DNA of 64,000 nucleotides, from assembly GCF_026212465.1 (NCBI RefSeq), contig NC_080057.1, forward strand, positions 15,572,987 to 15,636,986. Direction: 5' to 3'. Below are positions 8,665-20,405 of the stretch, piece after piece. Both the position numbers and the translations under genes were made by a program. The number at the start of each line of letters is the position of its first letter. Within the stretch, counting starts at the first letter, position 1. The notes beneath the pieces are model-generated. The model did not search any database, was not told the DNA's origin, and worked only from the letters and a program-made list of their open reading frames with translations. The DNA comes from Amaranthus tricolor. Its lineage: Eukaryota; Streptophyta; Magnoliopsida; Caryophyllales; Amaranthaceae.

Positions 8665-11664
8665 TCATACATCCGCCAAAAAAGCCTCGACGTCTTGATC
8701 CGGCAGCAGAGGAGGCTCGACCCTTCCCTCTTCAAGACTGGGGGTGAAGCTTACATAATCTTCAACGTTAAACGGCTCCACCCCGATCTCGGACAGCTCT
8801 CGGGACAAGCCCTGGAGGTTCCTACCTTCGTCAATAATAAGATTCGATAAATCAAGGCACAAAACCTCCAGGTTGGAGAGCGTCAAGTTTTCCGGGACAT
8901 CTGACGCCGGAGGAGAAGAGAGAGCCAGCTGATCCAAGTCTAGGCATAGAGCCTCCCTCTCGGCCTCAGCATTCATCTTTTCGGACCAGGCTCTCCTTTC
9001 ATCCGCATCCCAAGCAGCGTCGACCAGTACCGCCGACTCCCCGTCCAAGACAGGAGCAAGGTTGGACAAGGCTTCACTTCCCTTCTGATCAGCAGTTTGC
9101 TGAAGAGATGTAAAGTCCATGCCCAACTCTGCGGCAGCCAAACGATACTTTTCGTCGCTGATCAGGGTTCCGGCTCTCACCATCTCCGCCGTCAGATCTC
9201 CAAGGAACTTCGACGCTTCCGGCTCATCCGAAAGAAGCCAATCTCGAGCCATCCGGGCCTTCCTGGTTAGACACAATTTATACACCTTAGCCGCGGATAG
9301 AATCATCTTGAAGTGGGCTGAATCAGTCGATACTTGCTGCATAAGTTGCTGGTTCTGATGAACGAGCTTGGCATGGGTATCCATCAGCAAGCCGACTTCA
9401 TGGCCGAGGCTCGCAGACCAGGTGGAAGCAGCATCTAAGTTCTCGATGGTCTTGTCCAGCTGCTTCCTTGCCCTTTCCCGCCATTGTTCGGTCCTGACCA
9501 AGCGCTCTTTCAGCTCAGAACACTTGGCCAGTTTCTCTTTTAGGCCCGGCAGGTCCTCCCGCAATTTTGATAACTCGTCATTCAGTTCTTCACAGCGGGA
9601 GGTAAGGGCGGCAATGGTTTCCTGGTCCGCGGCACTTTGACGGTTTGCGTCGAGCTCAAAAGCCAACCGTATGAACGCCTGCAAAGAAACGGCAATCAAT
9701 GAAATCCGGAAACCAAGTAATGACACTACTAAGCATAAAAAAGTCATTACCTCTGCCGCCGAAGCTGTTGCCTGACGCACCCTGTCACGGGGGGGCATGG
9801 ATTCTAGTAGGTCAACGTCCACCTTGCTGATTAAGTTGGACGTCGCCCTGTTAAAACGAACAACTAAGCCCTTATGCCCCAACTCCGGAAAGGGTGTCTC
9901 GTGTCGAAAAGGGAAAACTTCCCGACGACGATAAACCTCCGCGAATTGTGATGAGGGAGCCGCGGAAGACTCCCCCACCTTCTCCTTCCCCTTGCTTGAA
10001 GCTGGCCGTAGAGAGTCCGAAGGGGGAGACGCCTCCTCCTCAACCGACCCTATGCGGAGAGGTACGGCCGTAGGGATCGTACCCACAGAAGGCCGCTTGG
10101 CCGAGCTCTCCTTGCGGGAAGAAGAATCCCGCTTCCTCTTCTTCTTCCCACTCTTTTTCACCCCCCTTGTCTGTGGAGGAATCACCCTCTCAGATTCATC
10201 GGGGATGTGAACTTGTTTTCTCTCTTCGAGAAGTCGGAGAGCCTCTTGCTCTGAGGGCACGTCCTCCAGACCCTTCTCTACAGTCGCCGAGTCCTACAAA
10301 AGAAAAAGTTAGGAAAAATCAACAGGGATCTTTCATAACGAAGAATTTTGTGAAGTTATACCTTCGGAGGAAGGGGAAGAGGCTTATCCTCGGGTCGTTG
10401 TATGGCCCCTTGAGCAAGTCTTAGAACGTTGAATTTCTTCATCAGCTCCGGACTCTTTGCTCGAAGATTCTCCTTGGCTATCCCTGTAAAAATCGCGAGT
10501 TAGAAGCAGTTAAACATATCATAGGAAAGAAAAGGAAGAAACCCGGCCATTCTTACTCCGATCGATAGCCAAGCTGATGCCGAATGATGAGAGGAGGTTC
10601 TCGTTCTCCAACTCAGGGCGACCAGGTATCCAATTAAGTTGGACGTTCATTGGTTTCCTTCCCAATTGAACGTCCATCTTTGCGTACTCTATGATCACCG
10701 CGTCACTAAAAGAACACTGCGGGATCCCATTATTAAAACCTGTGAGGTTGGGTTTAATGTCAAAAGAGGTCTTGATGTTCCATCCCTCTGAATTATACAA
10801 AAATGCAAATTTCGTCCTATACCCCTTCTGGTTATCGAGGAGGTCTTGGACTATCTTCAGTCCTCGACGGTGTGTAAAAGTAATCCAGCCACAGCCGTAT
10901 GATTGCGAATTACATAGGCGGGCTCTAAATATGTATCTAAAAGCTGTGAGTGTTGGTGGTACGGCCAAAACTTTGCATAGGATCAAAAAGGCCACCATAC
11001 AACCCCAGGCGTTTGGGTATAACTCGGGCACTGAAATGTTCAAAAACTCTAACACCTCCCTAAAAAACGGGTGAAGAGGAAATCTGAGCCCTAATTCAAA
11101 AGAAGGAAAGTATACTGCTATACAATGTGGGGGAGGAAACCTAACGGTGTCATAATTCCCCGGGGTAATAATGTTTATATTATCCTTCAAACCCCACTTT
11201 TGAGAGATGGCCTCCCGGCGGTTGTCTAGATCCCTTTTGGTCTGTAAATCAATGAAGTAATTTAGGGGCCCGCCGTTTGGAATGTAGAATGGAGGAGGAA
11301 CTGGCGCTGCACTCTCCCTTCCGGAAGACTCGGCTGATCCTTCAAAGTTTTCCATATCTACATACAATAACCCTTCTAGGTCAGGATTTATTCGCGGCAA
11401 GTAATTTGGAAAGAAAGCAACGCTCACTTCCCAAGGAGCAGTTTTTATAATCTCCGGAGGGTATATAGGGGATACAGACGACTCATCCCCATCTTTTATT
11501 GGTTCATAATAAGGGGTAATTCTCACCGAACTACTTTCATCCGAGTCATTCATTGGTAACCCCTTTTTATTAAGACGCCTAGGTACTATCAAAAGAGTTT
11601 CTGGCAAGTTAGTAGGGTTGGTGTCTGCGCTAGCTATAGTCTCTTGAGTAGCCGCGACATCCAT
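8665..11664 (-). CDS. Spliced antisense gene of the Tat element ('putative gypsy type transposon' family plus coiled coil)
   Basis: The gene lies on the strand opposite to gag-pol and starts inside the 3' LTR. Canonical splice sites give four exons that join in frame: 11664-10557, 10483-10362, 10293-9751 and 9678-8665, encoding about 928 aa. Donors are GTAAGAAT, GTATAAC and GTAATGAC; acceptors are TTTTTACAG, TTTTGTAG and TTTCTTTGCAG. The third intron (72 nt) has no stop and could be read through. Exon 1 carries a domain that I recognise as the 'putative gypsy type transposon' family (FPLHPFFREVLEFL and LYPNAWGCMVAFLILC, around residues 190-240). Exon 3 has a lysine-rich probable nuclear signal (KKSGKKKRKR, about 456-465). 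Exon 4 opens with a long coiled coil rich in Leu, Glu and Lys. Its function is unknown. Related antisense ORFs are documented in Retand and other Tat elements. The intron structure argues for transcription from an antisense promoter, probably the TATA at 11999-12006. Confidence 0.8.
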
Positions 11665-13648
11665 GTTAATAATAAAGTAGTAGTCGAAACTTGTAAAGAA
11701 TAGAGACTAAATTCATAAACAAATTCAAAGTTCTAGGCTAACATTCAAGAACAGTTTGAAGAATAACTTGAAGAAATTCGAAAAATCTGGGAAAAGTTTG
11801 AATACCTTGAAGAAATTTGATGATTTGTCAGAAATTTGATAAAGATCTGTCAGAAACTTTGAAGATCTTCAAAAGATTTGTCAGAAGTTTGAAGGGATGA
11901 AGATTGTCCGAGCGTTTCTCTACTTTCTCTTTCTCGCAATTTGAAAATTTGAAGAAGTTAATGAAGATTAGGTGAAATGGAACTATTCCAACTACCCTAT
12001 TTATAGCAGCAATAAATACTTCACTTGGGACTTATAGCATTCGAACCAATTTGTCAAAACCTAAGTGAGATTCACATAACTTGCATCAAAAAATAAAGAC
12101 AACAATATAAACCTTAAAAAATTGAAGACAACAATAAATACCATTACCATCAAAAAATCTAAGTAAGATTCAAATAACTAGCATACAAAAAATATGCCCT
12201 AAAACACTATAAAGCTTGAAAAACTAAAAAAACGAAGAACACAACAATTTTTGTGAGTTTTGAAGAAGGAATTATACCTTAAAAAAACGAAGCCCTTAAA
12301 CAATTGCATGAGTTTTGAAGAAGAAGAAGAACAACAAAAATTTTCGTGGGTTTTGAAGAAGTTAAATGTTGAAGACGAAGAAGAGGAAGAACAAGAAATT
12401 TTCATTGGTTGAAGAAGAAGGTTGAAGAAGATGAAGAGAATGAGCAAATGTCGAAGTAAGGCGGGTTTTGAAAACAAATAATATATTTTCGTGGGTTTTG
12501 AATCTACTGTATGAATGAAGGCGGGATTTTATCAAAACAAATAGGGTATGTGCTGCGTTTCTTTAAGAACCGCAGCATATACCCTATTTTTTTTTTTTGC
12601 CTAATTTTTCTACTACTTTTATGCTGCGTTTTTACAACACCGCAGCATATAAGGTATTTTCCACTAGTGTGCTACGAACTTATGTAGTTTGATCGACTAT
12701 GTTTGACATACTAGTAATGAAACTGTCTAGCCTAATAGTGTCAACTATTGATAATGTAGTGTAGGACATTAGTATGAACTAGGTAGAGCCTTTGCAATAC
12801 ATAACAAGAAACTGAATGATAATGAGTGGGCTAGGAATACCCTACTTCTACATAAGAAGCATTGATTGAAAATAAGATTATTGTTTTTGCAGGGGTTTGT
12901 TGGTGATATATGAATCTCTTGAAATATCCTTGTTATGGTACTGTTTTTAATTAATTTATTTATTTATTAATTAAGCATCATATTACTAAAATACCCCTTG
13001 ACCTTTCCGGATTGACTTTGACTTTTGGTCGATGGGCTTTCTGCTGGACTTCCCATCTTCCTTGGAAGGCTCATGACATTTTACCTTCAGAATACCTAAC
13101 TTCCCTATCATCTATCTTCTTTGGCCATCCTCCTTTTTAGGTGAATAACTGCCCACCACCTTCCACTCTTCAGTCATGCTTGGCTCTCCTTGTTTCAAGG
13201 AGAATACCTGTCCACTCTTCCCATGACCAGTCCACCTCCCACTACTCCCATGATCTTCCACCTTTCCTCTCTGAAGTAACTTCCTCCTTCAATATTATAA
13301 ATAGGGACAACCATCAGAGGGGAAGGGACATCTGAAAAACAGCCTTCCTAGTATCCTTGCTTACACTACTTCCTCAAGCCTTCCCAACCACTAGCACGAG
13401 AACAAGCAATCTTAATCCCGACCTTCCTTCTTGCATTCATTCTACAATCTGTCATTCATTAATTTCCGATTTACGTTCTAACTTGAGCGTCGGAGGGGTT
13501 TTCCGGGAGATCACCCCCCGGACAAGGCTAACGTTATCTTGCAGGAATTCAGGTCACCTCCTATCATAAGTCGCTTCTCTTGATCACACTTCTACTTGTC
13601 TCCAGGTATTTCAAGTGTATCCCACTTCCTCGTTTCATCACCGAAACA
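11598..13648 (+). repeat. 3' LTR of Tat-type element (left boundary not resolved)
   Basis: This is the part that can be matched to the 5' copy. The true left end is further left, because the match runs off the window edge. It ends ..ACCGAAACA at 13648. Sense TATA is at 13296-13303 and antisense TATA at 11999-12006. I could not identify a convincing polypurine tract followed by TG upstream, so the real LTR start stays open. Confidence 0.9.
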
Positions 13649-14302
13649 ATCCTCTTATCTTTCATTTATCTTCTCCTCATCAGTGAGTTTGGAGACTTAA
13701 TTCTAAAGTTGCAGTTTCTCTTCAGCATCCTTTTCTTTCTTTCACTTCATCTTCTTGTCTTCTTTAGTGTTTCTAGAGGTCAATTATTTTGGAGTTTTCT
13801 TCTTTTCTGTATTTTTCTTTTCATCTCAGTTTTCTTGCTGAATAATGCTAACAAATGGTTTTCACTTTGATTTCTAAAAATATTGTTTTTGATGTTAAAC
13901 TAATTCAACATCAATGGTTTTGGGTGAAAGAGTTAGCTTATTGTATTGATACTCTCCTTGTGTAGGCTCACCTGCTAAATATTTGGTAAGCTTATTATTA
14001 TATATATGTTTTGTAGACATAAAACTTGAGGAGATTACAAGCACCGAATCGAGATTACAAGTCTTAACAACCTACTATAAATTTCTAGAAATTGACATTA
14101 TAATTAAATAAATAACTTGAAATAAATAAATAACCTTAAACCAAATATTCTTTGAGACAATACTATCTACAGAAACTTGATACCAAACCGAGGCACAATC
14201 TTGTATTCTAAAAAGGGTTATTCCGCCTACTTGGTGCTTAGGCTTAAAACTTAAAATACACTTTTGAGATACAACGGTTTGCAACTAAATATAAGCACCA
14301 TA
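13649..14302. other. AT-rich intergenic DNA
   Basis: There is a pyrimidine-rich stretch just right of the LTR (13649-13870), open on one frame for about 75 codons but hydrophobic and low in complexity. No gene, repeat or RNA is recognised. Confidence 0.5.
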
Positions 14303-14573
14303 TGTAACACCCCGGCCCCTTGGACCACCAGTGACTACTCACGGAGATTGTTGACTGGCCCCACAGACCAACACTAGTCTTTCCAATGCATTTTGGCCTC
14401 ACTGGTGCGTGCCCGGAAAAACTTCCCAAGAGGTCACCCATCCTAAGATTGTTCTCCACCAAACACGCTTAATTGTGGAGTTCTGAGCAGATGGGCTCCC
14501 ATGAAAAGAAGATGCACCTTATTGATATGAGTAGTCTATCCATCATTTTTCAAGCTAAATCTGGGATATCACA
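14303..14573 (-). mobile_element. Solo LTR of a Cassandra-type TRIM element with 5S-like Pol III promoter
   Basis: This is a 271-bp unit with TGT..ACA ends. Flanking pentamers CCATA (14298-14302) and CTATA (14574-14578) match at 4 of 5 positions, as an aged target duplication would. On the minus strand it contains a 5S-rRNA-like core of roughly 85 bases (14420-14505): A-box region TTAAGCGTGTTTGG (complement of 14459-14472) and C-box GGATGGGTGACC (complement of 14432-14443), followed by TTGGGAAGT. Cassandra TRIMs are the known plant elements whose LTRs carry 5S sequences; they have no coding capacity. Confidence 0.82.
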
Positions 14574-16110
14574 CTATATAATTGATCAATATGAATTAAT
14601 AGAGATATATTAAGCAATCTTTGAATTAAAATGAAAAGAAGTAGCTAATTTCAATTACTCTTAAGAACTTGTAGAAAGTAAACTTGGGGAGAGAATAAAA
14701 AAAAATGAGAGTAGAAATTTCAGCATTTATAAAATTCTAATTTAACCTCCTTGTATAGGAGTAGAAGTAACCTCCTATTATCATAATCCCACTTCCTAAT
14801 ATGTCCTTAGGGTGGTTACTTAAGGCTTAAGCATAAAGTAACCACCTTTTAATAAATAAAAGGCCCAAAAAACCTTGTGGGAAACAAGCCTAGGCGAACT
14901 CTAAGCCCAACTCGTTAGTCGTGTAGTTTGTTGCGAGCCGTGACGTACACATTCCACAAACCAGAAAGCTGTTGGACCTCACTTGCGAGGTACGAGTTTA
15001 ATCGCGAGATGCGACACACGGCCATTAGATTCCATAAACATTTCGCCCAAACTCGCAAGACGCGAGATTCTTTGCGAGCCGCGAACTGGGGTTTTCTGAA
15101 TTTTTCCACTTTTCTAGTTTTCTTTCTTTTGGACATGAAGTTTACCCTTTTGTCCTTCCTATAATTACTATTTCATGGTACTTTTGGCCCCACTATTTTC
15201 ATAGTAGTTGCCATTATTTTCATGAGATTAAACTTTATTATATTCCCTTCATTCTCTAATGTTTTTCATATTTGGAATATTCCACCTTAAGGAGAAAGAA
15301 ATTTAATTGATGTTCTTGACACATATTTAGAAGATAAAATATTTCCACGTGAAATCTCGTTAGATACATCTTAATATATGCTTTTTTATTATGTATTTTT
15401 TATAATTTTTTATTATGTGTATTTAGAGATATTGAGGTTTAAAATTTGAATTGAAAACTGTACAAAAAGTAAATGGGAAGACCAAAAGAAAACGGTGGGA
15501 ATACTTTAGTATACTTATACGTAAACATTTTATACTCTAAATTATCCAACAATTCTGCTAATGTGTGCAAGTGGTTCTTTGCTCATGTTGGTTGATGATA
15601 CATTTTGACATGAATGATATGAGTATGCTAGCTAAGAGAAACTTATGTTGAAGTTGCATTGTACACTGATTTGTTTGCTAATTGATACACATTTTTAATA
15701 GGCTACGGTGGTGTGTATTGGAAAATGACTAATTTAACGAGTTGATTTTGAACATTGTTGAAAAATAGATAATTTATATCTGTTTTAACCAATTAAGTTA
15801 TCAAATATTAAAATTTTATTTTGACTATCTGAAACCTCACCTTTTTTATTTGTCAAAACAAACTAAAATTATCAAATATAATAGTTTATCAAAACACCCC
15901 AAAATTTGAAAAACTCTACTCAACTTCATTAGGCTTTAGTCGCATACAAAAATATCAAATCCAAAATTTTGAAACATACATAAGAAGTTTTCAAATTTCC
16001 CACCAAAACCAAATTTCCTAAGTCAAAAACTCTTTCGCTAGAAAATCTGTCCTCACGTTTATCTTACTTTAAGGACCGTCAATTAAAACTTTCTTAAAAA
16101 ATCAATCCAA
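14574..16110. other. Intergenic, no gene recognised
   Basis: AT-rich except for 14915-15090, which is richer in G+C and carries repeated GCGAG/CTCGC motifs (for example GCGAGCCG, GCGAGGTACGAG, CTCGCAAGACGCGAG). Short frames on both strands there are not convincing. The GC patch may be a relic of a retrotransposon LTR. Confidence 0.4.
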
Positions 16111-16124
16111 TGAACAAATTTCCA

Positions 16125-16190
16125 CCACGTCACGGATCCGTGTAGAACCACATCAACCAATAACAATCTAGTTTCATCCTTTATATATAT
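16125..16190 (+). promoter_or_regulatory. Histone promoter of H2B gene 1: Type I element, CCAAT, TATA
   Basis: 16125-16142 reads CCACGTCACGGATCCGTG: the ACGTCA hexamer next to a reversed octamer, two mismatches from the known plant Type I histone element. AACCAATA follows at 16156-16163 and TATATATA at 16182-16189, about 105 bases before the start codon. Known Type I elements give S-phase expression. Confidence 0.75.
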
Positions 16191-16295
16191 ACATATCCTT
16201 TCAACCTCTTTATTTCATCGCATATTTGCATCCTGACCCTTTCTCAACAAACTTGATAAAAAGTCTCACTTTCTCTCTCCTTACAAACTATTAAA

Positions 16296-16721
16296 ATGGC
16301 ACCAAAAGCGGAGAAGAAACCCGCAGAGAAGAAGCCCGCCGCCGAAAAAGCACCGGCCGAGAAAAAGCCAAAAGCCGGCAAGAAGCTTCCGAAAGAAGGC
16401 GGAGCCGCTGCCGGAGACAAGAAGAAGAAAAGAACAAAGAAGAGCGTTGAAACCTACAAGATTTACATCTTTAAGGTTTTGAAACAAGTTCATCCTGATA
16501 TCGGAATCTCCAGCAAAGCCATGAGCATCATGAACAGCTTCATCAATGACATTTTTGAAAAGCTTGCACAAGAATCTTCTAAACTTGCAAGGTACAATAA
16601 GAAGCCGACCATTACTTCTCGGGAGATCCAGACTGCTGTGCGACTTGTTCTCCCCGGTGAATTGGCTAAGCACGCTGTGTCTGAGGGTACCAAGGCTGTT
16701 ACGAAGTTTACTAGTTCTTAG
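16296..16721 (+). CDS. Histone H2B (gene 1)
   Basis: This intronless 141-codon gene encodes a core histone that pairs with H2A in the nucleosome. The N-terminal tail (residues 1-50) is a run of Lys/Ala/Pro/Glu repeats ([10 protein letters not shown]), as usual for plant H2B. The histone fold from about 53 to 120 has [40 protein letters not shown] and the [13 protein letters not shown] helix. The C-terminal helix ends AVTKFTSS and includes the AVSEGTKAV region that holds the ubiquitylated lysine in plants. Length and start agree with the family. It differs from the second copy at 31669-32094 in only two tail residues (Ala versus Ser, Gly versus Ala). The histone-type promoter lies directly upstream. 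Complete and apparently functional. Confidence 0.97.
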   Translation: MAPKAEKKPAEKKPAAEKAPAEKKPKAGKKLPKEGGAAAGDKKKKRTKKSVETYKIYIFKVLKQVHPDIGISSKAMSIMNSFINDIFEKLAQESSKLARYNKKPTITSREIQTAVRLVLPGELAKHAVSEGTKAVTKFTSS

Positions 16722-17340
16722 ATTTGTTGATTTCGATGGTTTAGGGTTTGTAAACAGTTTTATGGAAATTTGATTAAAAAATGGAGGATTTTGTGTTACA
16801 TCGTTTCTAATATCCTGGAGGATTTATGTTTAGGTTTATAGTTTGGTAGGTTTGTGGAAGGTTTTACAGTAAGAATGATCAAAATAATTTTCTTAAATCG
16901 ATTCTGTTTGATGGATTTTATTTTTTCGTTCTTGGATGATTGATTGTTTGCACGATCTGCCAATGATTTAGGTATCTCATATCTGCATCTTGAAGATTGA
17001 CCATCTAATATTTATTTAACGACAAATATTTAATAGAAGTATTAGTATTAATTTCTGATGGTTAGGGTTTGAATGTTTGTTGATGACGAAATTTAACAGG
17101 AATTGATTGGATGGATTTGTAAGATCAAAATGAAACGATTAACAGAGAATTAAATTGATTAGGTTTTCTCAATAAATAAATCTCAGAAAAAAAAAGTTTG
17201 GTTGCAATTTAACAGGCTGTTTTTCATCATGTGGTTTTCAATTTTCATCCATGAGTATTCATTTTGATTTAACTAGATTCCACAATAACCTAAATTCTTT
17301 TGATATCATCTAGTATATGTACTCCTAATCTGTTTTGTGG
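16722..17340. other. 3' flank of H2B gene 1
   Basis: T-rich 3' untranslated and intergenic DNA. No further gene is seen. Confidence 0.5.
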
Positions 17341-17930
17341 CTATTATTTGTTGGGATTTTGTGACTTGAATTGAGTCTAAGAACCGGTGTAAGATGAATC
17401 AAGTATGGGTCAAAAATGCTAGATGCGCAGGGTGCGGAGTTTGACGTGGGGCGCGTAGAACGTTTTATCTTGGGCAGATTGTTGGGCGTGTGTTGCGGAA
17501 ATCTGCGCGAGGCACGGACTTCATGCAGATAATGCGTGAAGTGGTTTTTTTCCATGTTCTTTTTCATGGTTATTTAGTTTTTAGGCCGGTTTTTTTTGTA
17601 ATTGTTAAACTAATTTCCTTTTATTATGTGGCATACTATATAAACTCCTCTTGTAATTAGAATTAGGGTATGCTGCAATGCATGCAACATAAAGTGAGGA
17701 AAACTAAGAGAGAAAAAGTTTGGACAACCATTGTTGTGGTTTCTCGTTCATCTTATAATCTCCCAGTTTATAGTGAAAATTTTATTCTCGGTGTCGGTGG
17801 ATGTAATTACGTTGATAGTGAACGACGTTAAATTTCTTGGTGTAATTATCTTTATTGTTTTGTTTGAATCATTATTGTTTTCCGTTATTATTTTTCGATC
17901 TTTGCTTTTGCTGTCGCATAACAATTGAGT
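17341..17930 (+). repeat. Probable relic of a Ty1/copia LTR
   Basis: A TATA box (CTATATAAACTCC, 17636-17648) is followed by a purine-rich leader, then GTCGGTGGATGTAAT (17793-17807) and GAACGACGTTAAATTTCTTG (17820-17839). That last block closely resembles the R/U5 region of many plant copia LTRs. I could not fix TG..CA ends with a matching 5-bp duplication, so the borders are approximate and it may be a truncated solo LTR. Confidence 0.4.
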
Positions 17931-19667
17931 TGATTGAATTACGAGTGCCATAGAAACTGAGATTTTGGGTTTCGTTCTTCCATTTTACTCGCTGGCTTTC
18001 TTACCTCTCCTTGATTTTTGAGGTGACTTGAAAGAGTTTTCTGCCTCTTAGTAATTGATTAGGTAATTCATTCAATTCCTGTTTTCATTATCCTTTGTGC
18101 AAGTGCTACTTGGTGATTATTTAATAATCAATATTGATCCCTGTTCTTTTTTGGACCCTTTTTATGCGGGGTAGATAATTTATGGTTGGTGAAACTGAAA
18201 AAAGGGCAAATATCAGCGCAAGTAAGATTAAGGCCAGTATATCATTTGGTTTCAAGGCAAGATGACGGGAATTTGACCAATTGTGGATTCGTGATGATAC
18301 ATTCTTTGATCTTACCACTTCTATCATTTCTAACTTAATCACGAATATATGATGGTTGATAAAGTTATTTTGCTTCTAATGCTCAAGCTGAAAGGATACT
18401 TCTGAGAATTGATTGAAATCTCTTTTCCGGTGCATATTAGTGTTATTGCATCGATGTTCAAGTAGTATTTAGGGTCCTGAGGATTAGTAGTTTCATTTGG
18501 ACCTTTGCTGGTGCACCATGGTTTTGCTTCTATTTTGTTTGTGGTCTTGAGAAGTTAAATTTTCCATGTGTCGTTAGAAGTGGGCGATATTTAGTTTGGT
18601 TATGACGTTATCAGATTTGGGTTATATCCTCTTTTGTCGATTGTTACTTTAGCCTTGTAAGCCGTCTTGTGATTAGGTCTTAATAAGTCATAATCATAAT
18701 CAGCAACATAGTATCTCGCATAGGTCAGAGTCGGGGGAGAAGGGGAGCGGTCAAATCATATTCGTGCCCCCCTCCAAAGAAGTGAGCAAGGAGAAATGCA
18801 GAAATTCAAATTATCCCTCAAAAGATAGATTCCTACAAAGAGAAGGGTTAGTGATACACAATGCGCCTAATAAACACCCGCAGCTTACAACACACATTAA
18901 AATTGAAACTAAGCCACGAGAGGACATACATAACTAAAAAAAGGAAAGGAAAGAAATACTAGGTCTTAATAAAGGATTGATGTTTAATATTGAATGGTGA
19001 ATATATATAAAATAAGGCTTTGTTATTTTAACTTCATAAAATTCATGAGTGGTTTAATTTCTTTGTTTTTATTTTCTCATTTGCTAGTGTACTAAATTGG
19101 GGAGCTACTAGTATCTTGACTAATTTTGTTTGGAAGAATGTTTGACTAGAAATTATGTTTTCAAATTTATTGTTTCCTTATTTTAATTATGGTTCTTAGA
19201 TTTATATATTTAAATTTTGGTCTTGTATTTAAATGACAATACTTTCTTTATGTCATTTTAAAAAGTTGTTAGGATAATTATTGCATTTTATTTAGTCATT
19301 AGAGCATTTAGTGAGTTGCATTCGCATTGAATTGGTAGATTCCTACTAAAAACCAACACAAGACCTTACTCATCCAAAATTTTGGAAATGATCCATCTAA
19401 ATGAATTTAATTAATATAATACCATAATAGTAGAAAATATCAGGGGCAAGGAAGAAATCATCACGTGGGCCAATATATAATAATGTGGACTGCATAACTC
19501 ATTTTATTATTTTCATTTTAGAAATTATGATTACATAACATAATTTCAAAAAGAAAACCAATAATTAAAAAACATCCATCAATAAAATATTTATGAATCA
19601 TTGAAATTAAGCTCTACTAACTTTCATTGATTTAAAGTCGTCTATGATTGAGTTGATTTTAAATTTT
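17931..19667. other. Intergenic, no gene recognised
   Basis: AT-rich DNA with only short frames. No domain, RNA gene or clear repeat is visible. The right part (from about 19570) leads into the hAT relic. Confidence 0.45.
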
Positions 19668-20219
19668 TCAGCACTTTGTTTTTTTTATATATATGGTTAA
19701 ATAATCAAGAAGAAACTCATCTTCCATCATGTTTCGTAGAGAAGTCTTGGCACTTTTCATAGCGGAAAAAGCATGTTCAGTAGTTATTGTATCAACCGTA
19801 AGATTCAATATAAGACGAATCAATCTATCAACCAAAGGGTAGAAAACAAACCTTCTATTTTCTGACAAACTTCGACGCAAATTAGAAATGGTATTCAAAT
19901 TCTTCATCTCAACGTGGCGAGGAACATCACGATTATATAATTCAAGTTCATTCATCCAATCTTTTTCATCAAACACGAAAAATTCTATAGAGTAGTATTT
20001 CTTTGCAAGACGACATATTTTTTTCGCATTAAAATGCTTAGAGTTATCTTTAGGATTCAAAGATGAACTTAAAATAAGCAACTCTGTTGTTTGCTCATCA
20101 AGACGATTATTTAGTTTTTGTAGTTGTTGATCCACTACGACCGTAACTATATACACTCTATAGCAATACTCCACTGTTACAATAACCTTTTTATGGCAAG
20201 ATCGAATGATGTCAGGTTG
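19668..20219 (-). pseudogene. hAT transposase relic, C-terminal part
   Basis: The frame encodes DQQLQKLNNRLDEQTTELL, then a segment around HVEMKNLNTISNLRRSLSE and the hAT dimerisation region YPLVDRLIRLILNLTVDT..TTEHAFSAMK.. ending in an LDYLTIYIKK motif. This is the C-terminal third of the TTF-type zinc finger/hAT (ZMYM1-like) transposase family. The start of the frame in the LTR (MNSKHHLL) is not native. The rest of the gene continues at 24692, beyond an inserted copia element whose target duplication is GGTTG. The region is a fragment, cut from its N-terminal half, and is not functional. Confidence 0.82.
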
Positions 20220-20405
20220 TGTAAGAAGATGATGCTTGCTATTCATTTAGTTTTTCAGAAATAATATACAAAAACTACCGAGATATATTCGGCAACTCTT
20301 AGCTCTATTCTAGGCTAGGATTATGCTAACAGATATATACTTACTAAACTTGATTATATACCATAATTACAAAGTCAAAGAATATATGTGTGATATATTC
20401 TAACA
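20220..20405 (-). repeat. 3' LTR of the copia element
   Basis: TGTTAG..TTACA ends on the minus strand. It is 185/186 identical to the LTR at 24506-24691 by eye (one A/G difference near 20331). Confidence 0.93.

Larger units (their letters stand above)
1..13648 (+). mobile_element. Ty3/gypsy Tat-lineage (Retand-like) LTR retrotransposon, left end cut by window
   Basis: Bases 1-2052 recur at 11598-13648 with very few differences, so they are the two LTRs. The PBS (TGGCGCCGTCTGTGGGGA) follows the first copy directly. Between the LTRs lie, in order, a long intact gag-pol, a tandem-repeat-bearing untranslated zone and a spliced gene on the opposite strand. The extra archaeal-type RNase H after the usual RT-RNase H, the absence of a chromodomain and the antisense gene next to the 3' LTR are known traits of the Tat lineage (Retand, RIRE2, Ogre relatives). 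The 5-bp target duplication cannot be checked because the left end lies outside the window. Near-identical LTRs and an open polyprotein suggest a fairly recent insertion. Confidence 0.93.

Noticed and set aside
14420..14505. Functional 5S rRNA gene
   Set aside because: Only part of the 5S sequence is present, with many substitutions, inside a unit with LTR ends.
14915..15164. Overlapping 73- and 78-codon frames on both strands
   Set aside because: Result of local higher G+C; no homology recognised and no supporting signals.
16281..16773. Frames opposite or out of phase with H2B gene 1 (and likewise 31537-32046 for gene 2)
   Set aside because: Shadows of the histone coding sequence.
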